From: Paraspadella gotoi | Taxonomy: Eukaryota; Chaetognatha | Direction of reading: 5' to 3' | Length of the DNA: 64,000 bases | NCBI GenBank assembly: GCA_051294375.1 | Contig: CM119269.1 | Span: forward strand, 6,771,552-6,835,551 | Part shown: positions 1-22,160 of the stretch, piece after piece | How the letters are laid out: every line of letters starts with the position of its first letter | How positions within the stretch are numbered: the stretch's first letter is position 1 | Made by a program: the position numbers and the translations under genes | Notes under the pieces: generated by a model | What the model was told of the DNA's origin: nothing | Database searches by the model: none | The model's input: the letters and a program-made list of their open reading frames with translations, nothing else

Positions 1-12
1 AGAAAAAAAGAA

Positions 13-308
13 TCATGCTTGTGACTTTAGAATGTTCTTGCACTTTTCGCACGGTCGTCCCTCGTCTCGCTCGTCCCACGGCCGGTCGCAGCTGAAGCAG
101 CGGAGCACGGAGCGGAGGTCTGCAGCCTCGAAGACCGTGTCGTCGCGCGGGCAGCTCTCGTAGGCCGAGGGCAGTCCGAGTCCGTGACATTGCGGTACTT
201 CCTGTAGAGGGCGTTGACGATCTCTTTGGCCGTGTTGCGGCCAACGTTCTGGTCGATGAGGTGGAGGATGAAAAGACCGTCCGTGCGCAGGTAGTGATCC
301 ACGAATCT

Positions 309-347
<39 letters not shown>

Positions 348-815
348 GAGGTGGAACGGTATGATAACTTGGTTCTATTATCACGCAAGGCCAACGAGGA
401 TTTTTAATTTTTGAAATTATTAGTTTTTTTAAGTTTAAATGTTTGTTTCCGCATTATTGATGCGGAAATTGTACCGTCTTCCATCCTTTTTCACGTTCTA
501 TTTCAATATTTTTTTTTTCCTAAATATTCTTCATCTTCTATCCTTTTTCTTTAATTCTTTCACCTTTCCCCCATTCTTTCTTTTCTTTCCCCCATCCCAC
601 CTCTTAACCGAGTCTCCGTTCCTCTCCGCGACGAGGCACCGAATCAACGATCTCCTCGTTGCTCCAAAGACGAGGAACAGCCAGAGGACGAGGTTGAGAC
701 AAGAGGCGGCGAGCATGAAGGTCATGAGGAAGACGAGGCCGGCGAAGAGCTTGTCGTTGTAGAGGTTGATAGGGAGAACGCAGTGGCAAGTATGGGGCAA
801 GAGGTATCCGTGGAT
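13..815 (-). CDS. Innexin (gap-junction protein), C-terminal two exons only
   Basis: Gap-junction or hemichannel subunit of the plasma membrane. Exon A (815 to 601) follows a TTTCCAG acceptor and encodes CVLPINLYNDK, then a hydrophobic segment (LFAGLVFLMTFMLAASCLNL), the extracellular-loop-2 to TM4 signature of innexins. Its donor AG|GTGGGA (phase 2) joins exon B (306 down) in frame, giving FVDHYLRTDGLFILHLIDQN, the conserved innexin cytoplasmic start. After YRKYRNVTDSD the frame that stays open and GC3-rich changes by one base: frame one gives a low-complexity R/T/A tail stopping at 27, frame two gives a tail with CFSC and CEKC pairs stopping at 13. I favour frame two, with a one-base indel near 185-200. 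The N-terminal two thirds (YYQWV, TM1-TM3) is absent from the window. Family call firm; tail and completeness uncertain. Confidence 0.8.
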
Positions 816-1332
816 CTGGAAATAGCAATGCGGAGATGGATCGTAAAAAATTGGTTTGTTTTTTTGTCCTCAAGTTGACCTAAAAACTAAAATTCTTAAT
901 GCGACTGCGATAAGTAGAGAAAGGAAATTATGTATATCTAAAACAAGGCTATACCTCAAGAGGGAAAAGTTATGCTTCTTATACTATATTCTTTCAATTA
1001 TTCCTTTATTCCTATTTGTTATTTTTTTTGTTAATAACAAACAGTTTTAATATTTTTCAAAAATTATTTCTGAGCCCGCCTTAATTTAAAACATCCTTTT
1101 GTGCCAAACAATAATCTGTCCCACCATCGTTGTATAATAAAAATAGAAAATAAACCCTGTGGCAAAAAAAATCCTTCACTTTAATTAAAATTTTCGGGAT
1201 AGCTGTTTTCAATCGTACCCGTAATTTCTCCATTTGATCGCAAAGCAATAGAGTATGTTATCTTTAATAATGAACCGATTCGGTGCTGCAATATGTAAAT
1301 GAATTTAATAGACTCTCCCATCTTCCCTTTAC
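816..1332. other. Gene-free AT-rich stretch between innexin and eEF2K exons; suspected break
   Basis: No exon can be read on either strand. An innexin gene should have several hundred bases of upstream coding sequence here and eEF2K should have its last ~100 codons here; neither is present. Only poly-T/poly-A runs and short ORFs are seen. Confidence 0.6.
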
Positions 1333-4300
1333 CTTCCAAAAACTGCTCGATTGCCCCGTCGGGTATTTCGTTATTGACAACATCGCAAGAGAGGCCGAGG
1401 AGGATCTTGGCGAGGGCGACGATGGAGACGAGTTGGAGACACTGGGTCGACTTCTCCAGGTGGAAGAGAATAGCGCTGAAGTCGACGTCCTCCCGCCCAG
1501 TCTGTTCGCTGAGGGGAAGGGAGTGGATGATAAATTCTTTCTAAATTGTTTAAAAATTGTTGAGGCAGATTTTCAATCTTTGATAAGATTGACGATTCGT
1601 GACTCATGCGATTATAATTTAAGAAAATACAAGGTTTCTAAGCCGGTTTCGAAAATCAACGAACACGGGCCTCTCTACGCTTTTTTTTTTATCGTTTTGA
1701 AACCTTTTTACGACTTTTTATAGGTCATTGTGCCCTGCTTCATTCCGGATCTTCGAATCCAAAAAAGTTTCAATAATAAAGAGTCGTGACAGGAGCTCCT
1801 CTTCAGCTTTGAGCACTCCCGCCCAAAGAAGACTTACTTGAATCTGCCTTGGTCATGGTATTTGGCCAGATCCAGATGAATGTCACCCAACACAGACTCG
1901 TAGGCTTTTTTCTCCGTTTTCTGACAGAGGTCGTTGAGAAGAGTGGCCTCCACGGCGACGGAGCTGCATCGATGACTGTGGGGGGAAAAGGGGAAGGAGT
2001 TAAGCAATTGATTAATGGACTGAAACAATTGTATATTAAAATCGTTACAAACATGAGATTTGCGGGACACAAGAAGTTGTCTCTCGACGCGGTGTCTTCG
2101 CAGACGGAAGACTCGTGTCGTCTTCGTTGCGCGGGTCGTCGTTCGCTGGCAGAGTTTCCGCTCTCATCTTCATCGTCCACGAAAACACTGCCAAAGGAAA
2201 GCTTGATTGCATGAATGAGATAATTTGTGATTCCCAGCGCTATTTTCGCTAGTTCGATAAAAAGTTATTACACGAGTGCGAATTCAAATTAAGTCGTAGC
2301 AAATTGATTGCAATAACCATCTTCCTTACTTTGGACTCTGAGGCTCCGAATAACCTTCGTCGCTATTGACGGACATTCGGTGACTCTTCGATTCGCTTGC
2401 GCTGCCGCCTAAAAATCCGCCGCCGCCGCCGGCGCCCACGCTGCTGCCAAAGCTGCTGCTGCTCGATTGTCGGACCAGCGGCGTCTCGCCGCCGCGCAAC
2501 ATGGTCACGCAGCTCTTTTGCTTCACCACGAATCCTTCCTGATCCTCCTATGGAAGTCGGGAAGGGGTAGAGATACTTTCAGTTTAATTGACGCGTGAGA
2601 GGAAGTTTGGGGAAAGAGAGACCGAGTTAGAGGTAAGAGAAAAGAATAGATGCCACTCGCCTTCTCACTGACGCTGAGGTCGAACGGAACCAGATTCAGC
2701 GACCTGCATATTCTGTTGCAGGCGTGAGAGTGGAAGAACAAGGCCATTCCTCTGGTGCCCAGGTTCCCGTCTCCGTATTCGGTCCCAGAGGCCGTGTGTA
2801 TCTGGAAAGACGCATAAAACCAGTTCCTTATGTGTTATTAAGGTATTATTCTGACGTAAATTGAGAACGCAATTATTGTCGAGTTGAATGAGAATCGGTG
2901 ATCGAAAGGATTCTAAGACTTGTTTGGAAAAAAGTTAATTTGAAAAATTATAGTTTTTTTTTATAGCTTCATAATAATAATTTTCGGGTTTCATTCATCT
3001 GTGATGATAGAAAGAATTTTTAGCAATTTAAGGATTCAAAAATAATTCGTCTTCAGCAAAGTAGGGATTAGGGTCACGAAAAGTATAAATGAACAAATGA
3101 ACTAGTATAATATGTATATTTAAATATATTATATTCTAGTTTTGGCGTCTGACCTGAGGATCCGTGTAAAGATCTCCGACGCCCTGAATGTCAACGACAA
3201 TGAGTTGATGTCCCGACCTTTCGAAGGTGAAGTGAGAAAAGGCTTGAGGGGTTCGTCTCAGGGTTTTGTCGTTGATGTAGCCCGAGTTGGAATTGTACTT
3301 GGTGTACTCCCCTGGACAGAAAATCATTTACTCGTGCAAAAAGGAATTTTTTGATTCGCCAAACTAACAGTATAAAATATTATAAGAAAAATTGTTGAAT
3401 TTACCAACCTTCTATAAAATGCTCCAAGTGGTAGAGTGGTTTGTCGGGACGGGCAGTGAACTCCAGAATGTTCATTTGGAAAATGTCCACCTTAAAGCAA
3501 AAAAAATTATGTACAATAATGGCATACTTGAAATCTAAAACGCATGTCGGATTACTTGTTTAGGAGGACTGTATCTGTTGAATTCCTCTCCCCATAACTT
3601 GGCGTCCATCTGCAGTTTGACATCATCAAAATAGACACGCCGAGCTACGGGTTCCAGGTATCTTTTGGCCACGTAATTCTTAGCCGATCCGCTCCAGACT
3701 GACGAATCGAGGTTATTGTATTCGTCACTTTCGCTGTCGACTGTAATAAATAGGGATAAGTCAGAATATTTTATCAAATAAAAAAGGAGTGCTCAAATCA
3801 TAATGATAATGTCAAAAAAGCTAACGAGAACCTGTGAAAAGTGTTTGGTTTCTAGCATTCACACTTTACAGAGTAATTAAAAAAAGAGAAATTCATTACA
3901 AATTTTTGGATGCGATTAGGACGGCAATTCAACTACCAAAACAATACTGACTTATGATTATTATGTACAACTTGCATTTGCGCTGGTTTTTTTTTAACTC
4001 GAAAACATTGTCTTTACTGTTTTATTCTTTGCTATCGCGTCAAAAAAACTTAATTAATAACAGTTCTCTATTTTAAATCACTCCGTAAAATAAATAAACT
4101 TAAATTGTGAAAAAGGAGTGAAGCTTATAATAATATAAAGACAAATGGACGTACTTATTGCATCATAATCAAAAGCTGGAAATGTCGTTTTAAGGACTGA
4201 AAAGAAGAAAAATTTAAAAAAGTCCTTCACGAAATCAATTCTATTCTTATTGCTAAACCTTCGTAATGTTAACTCACGCCGAATCGAAATATTTTTCGAG

Positions 4301-5264
4301 AAGTTGGATAGTTTCTTGAGCCTAAAACATTCACGCATGGCCCCGTTGCCGAAGGGCTCCGTGTCCAGTTTGACGACAACGATGTCAGTGACCCACTGAC
4401 CAGAATGCGGGTTGTACCTTCGTCGGAGAAACGGGTCATCGATTTCTCTCTCATTGAGAGACAAAAGGTCAAAATTCTAGGCGGACCGAACCTGTGCCTC
4501 GTGGCCTTCTCCGCCGGTAGATCCTCCAAGTGAAACTTTTTCCAGGGGTCCTTCATGATCAAACCTTTGGCAACGGCGGAGTGCCATCGCCTTGCCGCTC
4601 GGAGTTTAGAGGCTGTCCGGGCTTTTCTGAAGGAAATCATGATTAAACATGTAATAATGAAGTAATAATGAATGGTAATGTGTGTAAACAAAAATTGATT
4701 GTTTATATTTTAAAACACTTTTACAAAAGGAAATCAAGAGCAACGAATTACAACGAGAGTTTAAATGTCCAACAGGAACATGGGAGCGACGGTTTAATGG
4801 CAGGGCACAAAAAAAAGTATGGGTAAACAAATATTGAATATTATTATCGAGAAGATTGTCGAAAGTAAACAAAGACTACACGGGCAGATTCCATTGCGGT
4901 AGACTCACTTGGCCTTGACGGGGCTATCCTGGTAGCAGAGTTGAACGTGGTCGTAATCGAAAATTGTCTTCAGCTCAACTTCTTCCTCGTCGTCGTCTTC
5001 TTCTTTGTCTTCTTCCTCCACGGAGATGCTGAGGCTGAGGCTGAGGGATCTGGCCGCCTTGACGACCGAAACGAAGCTCGTCTCGCGCGCGGAGTCACTA
5101 TGTTTTCGAACGGGAACATCTGCCTTCGCGGCGGCGAGGGGCGGCTCCCAAGGCGTCGGATCCGGCGTCGAAACCGGGGTCGACTGCGTTGGCTCGGCCG
5201 CGCGACCGTGAAAGTTTGGCTCGGACATGACAGCGACCTCCTTTACTTTGCCGAAGTCATCCAT
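1333..5264 (-). CDS. EEF2K: Eukaryotic elongation factor 2 kinase (alpha-kinase), lacking the last exon(s)
   Basis: Ca2+/calmodulin-dependent atypical kinase that phosphorylates eEF2 and slows elongation in the cytosol. Exons (minus): 5264-4909, 4626-4492, 4417-4278, 3740-3556, 3490-3409, 3311-3154, 2801-2661, 2547-2330, 2187-2053, 1975-1838, 1508-1333; all phases agree (621 codons). ATG 5264 is the first after an in-frame TAG. Residues ~130-165 hold the calmodulin-side motif [11 protein letters not shown]; the alpha-kinase domain runs ~165-400 with AMRECFR, catalytic Lys236 in NYVAKRY, Asp340 in [15 protein letters not shown], the glycine-rich [10 protein letters not shown] and the zinc ligands [10 protein letters not shown] Ser-rich linker follows, then SEL1-like helices ([19 protein letters not shown]). 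The model stops at a GT donor (1332) in phase 1; the conserved C-terminus that recruits eEF2 is not in the window. Intron 7 probably uses a GC donor. Confidence 0.93.
2655..2661 (-). other. Probable GC-AG splice donor in eEF2K
   Basis: The exon ends AAG and the intron begins GCGAGT; the acceptor is CCATAG at 2548-2551, and both sides are phase 0. A canonical but weaker GTCAGT donor (also phase 0) lies nine bases upstream, and a strong GTGAGA lies between but would need a poor acceptor to keep frame. Confidence 0.5.
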
Positions 5265-6026
5265 GAGGCTGTCGCGGCGCTAGATTTGACATCACTGCAG
5301 ATTGGGGTCGAAAAAGACAATGAAAACTACGAATACAAACCTGTCTCGTCTTGTCTAGTTAAAGAAGCGAAACTTAACGGGTTTCCGAAGAAAATCATGG
5401 AAGACGCAAAAAAGATCTGAAAACCAGATGGATCAATTGGACGAAGCGATCGATCGATGTTGCAAAGTGAGGGAAGAAGATCCTTGGCGAATCTCCCGTC
5501 CAATTATTCACCAGCTCTTTTTCTTTCTTTCAGTCTTTATCTCTCGCTCGCTCTCTGTCTCGCTCTCTTCTTCTCTCTCTATCTCTCTCTCGTGCGTGAC
5601 ATATATTTGTTCGACCCCAGATAAGAGTGAGCCATCTCGAACAGAGAGCGAGAACGAAAACAAAAGGCCGAGGGAAGAGAGAGACTGAGACAGAGAGGGA
5701 GCGAGAGGAATTTTTTTCTTTTTTATCTCCGTAGTTTAAGCCTTGGCCTTCACCTTTCCCTATCAGGGTCGGCCTGTGAATATTTCGAGTCGCTAAGACT
5801 GTTTTCCAGTTATATGTATGTAAATGGTAATACATGTTATAATAAATTTTATTTTGAATATAAACTGTTATTTTTAGAATGGAATATATTGAAAACTTGA
5901 ACAGGGTCGCTTAGACATCAAATTATTTTAAATTAAAATCAAAATTTAATGCAATGTTTTATTTTAGATTTAAACTATGTTTCAATTAAGAGTTTTGTGT
6001 TTGAACTTGGTAATTTTTGACTTTAT
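5265..6026. other. Upstream region of eEF2K, no gene seen
   Basis: Leader and promoter side of eEF2K. The plus-strand ORF over 4941-5420 is antisense to eEF2K exon 1 and is rejected. Imperfect (CT)n runs at 5530-5590 and a GA-rich patch at 5640-5705 are the only notable elements; the rest is AT-rich. Confidence 0.5.
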
Positions 6027-6155
6027 GAAATTGGTACAACCAATATAAAAATTATCCATTCATTTAATAAATAAGCTATCTTGCCCCTGACTTTGGACAG
6101 GCTTTGGTGTTAGCTTTCATGTAAGAAAAATCTTTATATTGGTTGTACCAATTTC
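6027..6155. mobile_element. Small MITE with 23-bp terminal inverted repeats
   Basis: GAAATTGGTACAACCAATAT at 6027 recurs inverted, ending at 6155; the 23-base arms are perfect. The 129-bp element has no coding capacity. A related but diverged copy starts at 63912, sharing the left arm and the inner ATAAGCTATCTTG and GACTTTGGACAGGCT blocks, which shows it is a dispersed family. Confidence 0.75.
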
Positions 6156-8406
<2,251 letters not shown>

Positions 8407-8476
8407 CTTTCGCCTTCGCTCTTTTTTTTCCTTTCTCACTGAACCGTCAGGTCTTTTTCGACATTGCCGGAGAATA

Positions 8477-8567
8477 TGACGTCAAAACGAACCCCCAAAA
8501 ACTATTACTTCATTGGTTCCAAAAACGAATCCTCCCGTTTTAATTGGCTCCAAATAACCGCCATTTT
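8477..8567. promoter_or_regulatory. Candidate LATS promoter: CRE, two CCAAT boxes, YY1-like site
   Basis: Palindromic CRE TGACGTCA at 8477-8484; inverted CCAAT boxes (ATTGG) at 8513 and 8543; CCGCCATTTT, matching the YY1 consensus, at 8558-8567. The cluster is ~0.8 kb upstream of the LATS initiator and is less AT-rich than its surroundings. A second YY1-like GCGCCATCTT lies near 9152. Transcription start not determined. Confidence 0.4.
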
Positions 8568-9327
8568 ATGACCTTACCCTTTGGGGAGAGATAACTTACT
8601 TTTGCCCCGTTTTTTGGGGGAAAAAAATTAAAAGCGATTCGTTTTTGCTCAATTTCCCAAATATAACACTGGAAGACCGCTATCACGGTCGTATATACCG
8701 TGTTTTCTTTAATTGTTATTTTGAAAACTGAAAAAAAAAACATAGGGTAAAGCACTCGGTTAAACGATAAAACAGCCGATGTCCGTTCAAACATGGAACA
8801 TGGTTATCAGATTTAAAGGTTTCGGGTCGTTTTGTTCGAATCGTTCTCACGTCGTGAAATCTTTAAACATTTCTTAAAATCTTCTCATACGTTTTTAAAC
8901 CTTTTAAAAATCGACATTTTTTCATAAGTTTTCTCTCCAGTCTCAAGAATCTTTAAAAATCTCTGACGAAAACCGCCGCGCCCTTTTCACTTCCGATACT
9001 GATGGCTTTTGTTTCTGTTGACCTTTTTTTACATTTCTCATAATGATGAATTTATTCCTGAATTTGGTTATTATTGATTTATTTTTAAAATTTCTTACAA
9101 CCCAGAACCACTGCGACGTCTCGACCCACGTCCATGACCACTCTTTCCACTGCGCCATCTTAAACGCAAATGACGCCTAGTTTTCAAAAATAAAAAAAAA
9201 ACCATTTCTTAAGCGTTAAAGAATAAGTGAAGCTCAAACAAAATCATAACAAAAGCCAGGCCGACTGAAAAAAAAATGGGCTGAGAAAGGCGATCTCGAG
9301 AGAGAAAACGATTCCAGGCATTCCACG

Positions 9328-9330
<3 letters not shown>

Positions 9331-9357
<27 letters not shown>
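9331..9357 (+). repeat. (ACG)9 trinucleotide repeat in the LATS leader
   Basis: Nine ACG units end 18 bases before the LATS ATG (9376), in frame with it and with no stop between; the nearest in-frame stop is TAA at 9247 and no upstream ATG is in frame. Confidence 0.9.
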
Positions 9358-9358
<1 letters not shown>

Positions 9359-9375
9359 AAACGGCAACGATTGGT

Positions 9376-19420
<10,045 letters not shown>

Positions 19421-20532
19421 GCTCAGTTGACTCGCATCTGTCACACGACTCCAACTATTAAACATAACATAAATTAAAACAATTTACAATATTGACAGAG
19501 CCGAAAACAACGATGACGACATCACCAGATCCTTAATATTCTGACCGCGCCTTTTCTGCCGCCACCCCCCCCCCTCGGACTGGCGCTCGCAATATCATGA
19601 CTCGTTGAAAGAGACGGAGGGTTAAATCGAAAATCACGCTCTTTCCTCCATCCTTTCTTCCGTTTCATATTACAGAGAATTTTTTTTTCTTTCTTGTTCG
19701 CCACATTTCGTTGTTACGCATCTTTTTCTACTGTGATATTGATAAGGTGAATTTTGTTAACGATCCAGGCTTTTATTTTTCCCTCGTTTTTGTCATCCGC
19801 CATTTTCTAATGTTACTCATTGTTAACCATAGATAGATGATGCCTGTTGTCATGTTGAAAGTGTTTGCGATGATATGATTATGAAGCATGTCTGTTTTCG
19901 AATGTAAATTATATTGCTGCTATACGATATATCAGTTAACTGTTTTTGAAACTAATGAGTCAGACAAAGTTTTAAGTTAATAGTGAACTTTGGCAATTGT
20001 TATTAACGATTCGTTAACGATGGAAAATGATTTCGTTGCCCAGAGAAAAAGAAATAATGATAATAATTTCAATGCTCTCTCTTCGAAAACAGTTAAGGAC
20101 AAGCGAGGACAAGGGAAGACATGCTAACTATTTTTCGAATTTGTTAATTTGAATTGATGAGTGAGAAAGAGAGAGAGAACGAATCTCCGAGGTTCTAACA
20201 CGGAAAGGGCAGGGACAGGCAGAGTGCTTATGCCTTATCTAAAGCTCCGGAAATGCTTATTTATGAACGGTTTGTTAATTAATTCTTAAGAATTAATATT
20301 GTCTAATATATATAGTAGAAAAACTAGGTCACTGGCGAAACAGTCGATGGCTAAGATACTTTCATCCGAACTAAAGAAGATTATTAATCAAACGAGATCT
20401 TTTATAAAACAGATACGCATAACACCTTTTTGGGTTAAGTTTACTTTTGCCGAGCGGGGTTAGGGGCTTTAGGGTTAAAAATAAATATTTTAGGTGGTTT
20501 TTAAAAAGACGGCCAAAACCCCGGTCCGCGGG
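19421..20532. other. LATS 3' flank, no second gene
   Basis: Probable 3' UTR then intergenic. A (C)9 run lies at 19566 and a short GA tract at 20165. No exon recognised on either strand. Confidence 0.5.
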
Positions 20533-21544
20533 GTCGGATCCGCTTATCACAGATTCCGACTCTATAATCCACTTTGTCGGTCCGTCAGTCCTTCCCCATA
20601 AATCTTGTCGGTAAATCAGTTAAACCATATCAGAACATCGAATTATGATAAATTATATAAAAAAAATGTCTGTCAATCAGTCCGTCCGTCCCTCCTTAGC
20701 ATTAAACTCTAATTACTCGTGAATGGATGGATTGGAATAAAACTTTGTGTGCAGGAAATTGTATGATTAATCTGGATATAAAGTTTCCATTGAAACGTGC
20801 AAGTGTTAATGAGTTTAAATGTAAAAAACAAATTTCACGTTCACTATATTTTTTTGACTTAAAATTATTTTACTATTCTACTATTTATTCAGAATTTCAT
20901 AAATGAATTTAAATAAAATTTTGTAAGTGGGTAAGCGAGCTAAAGAATTTCATTGGAATCGTGTAAGTGAAAATGAGTTTTAATTGAAAAAATAAATCAC
21001 ATTAACATTAAAGTTTCTCTCTCCCTCTCTCTTTTTTGAAGTTAATTGATTGATTGATTGATAGATTTTTTTAATGATTTATTAAGAAATCTGTTATGAT
21101 CTATAATCTGTTATAAACAATTCTTGAAAAAATTATACAAGTTGTAAGAATTATGATAAAGTTTACAAAATTATACAAGTTGACCAAACTATGTCAGTTG
21201 ACCAAAATTATGCCCGTTGACCAAATTATGCCAGTTGACTAAATTATGCCTGTTAACAAAATTATAGCAGTTGACCAAATTATGGCAGTTGACCAAATTA
21301 TATCAGTTGAACAAATTATGCCAGTTGACCAAATTATGCCAATTGACCAAAATATGCCAGTTGACCAAATTATGCAAGTTGACCAAATTTTGCAAGTTGA
21401 CCAAATTATGCCAGTTAACTAAATTATGCCAGTTAACCAAATTATGATATGATCACAAATTGAAAGAATTATTATGATTTATTATCTGATTAGTTGATTA
21501 CCACTTAATTATCGTAGGCAGATCCGACACTGTTTGCTCAAACT
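20533..21544 (+). mobile_element. GTCGGATC-family element, copy A
   Basis: Starts GTCGGATCCGC and ends with GCAGATCCGAC (21518-21528) plus TGTTTGCTCAAAC, so the ends form ~11-bp inverted repeats. Internal landmarks TTTGTCGGTCCGTC, AACATCGAATTATGATAAATTA and GTCCGTCCGTCC are shared with 53393-54232 and, inverted, 32050-32797. An 18-bp tandem array fills the 3' half. No ORF. Confidence 0.7.
21164..21448. repeat. 18-bp minisatellite, ~16 units
   Basis: Head-to-tail units of AAATTATGCCAGTTGACC with point changes, inside element copy A. There are no spacers, so it is not a CRISPR array. Confidence 0.92.
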
Positions 21545-22160
21545 TGTTTTGTAGTATTTAAAAAAAGTAGAATACAGAAACAAACTGTTTAGTTTCAACC
21601 GTACTTAAATGTTTTATAAATTTCGAATATCGAAAGATACTGACGATTATCAGGTCATGATAACACAAAATTAAAAAGAATCGTCTTTAGATTTTAGAGG
21701 TCAATAAAACGTTTATTGATAATTACTAATTAATAATAATAAAGGTGGTTTCATCTTATTCCTTACCTTGTCTTAGCTTTGAATGTCTTGCATGCCCTAG
21801 CCTTTTGTTGATTTTCTTCCAATACAGATTCCTTTGGCTGCCGCCCTCTCTCGTCAACAAAGAAAACTAAGCAGTCCCGTTCTCTATTAAAACTAGCAGT
21901 GTGCAATCTAGTTGGTCTCTTGTGAAAAAACCAAATTCATTTATCCGCTTAGCGAAACCAATTTTTTTTCTCCTATCGTGATCGTAATATCGATGATGTA
22001 ATTGTGGTCGGGACATCTTCAGTCGACGCGGCGATTCGAATTCGTGCGAGCAACCGGATTTAAGCCGTTAATGCGTTTGTAGTTCCAATTAGATAAGACT
22101 CTCTCTCTTTTCGTTGTATATATGGTCGGTGTTATTTTGGGGGCAAAATCTCGATGAAGC
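21545..22160. other. Upstream region of the two-finger gene
   Basis: AT-rich, no exon seen. A TATATATGGTCGG motif lies ~40 bases before the ATG at 22161 and a CT run at 22100. Confidence 0.4.

Noticed and set aside
601-1508. An eEF2K-innexin fusion protein
   Set aside because: eEF2K exon ends in phase 1 and the innexin exon begins in phase 0, so splicing would shift the frame.
4941-5420. 159-codon plus-strand ORF
   Set aside because: Exact antisense of eEF2K exon 1, whose frame joins ten further exons.
21164-21448. CRISPR-like array
   Set aside because: Units are contiguous with no unique spacers, and the host is a eukaryote; it is a minisatellite.
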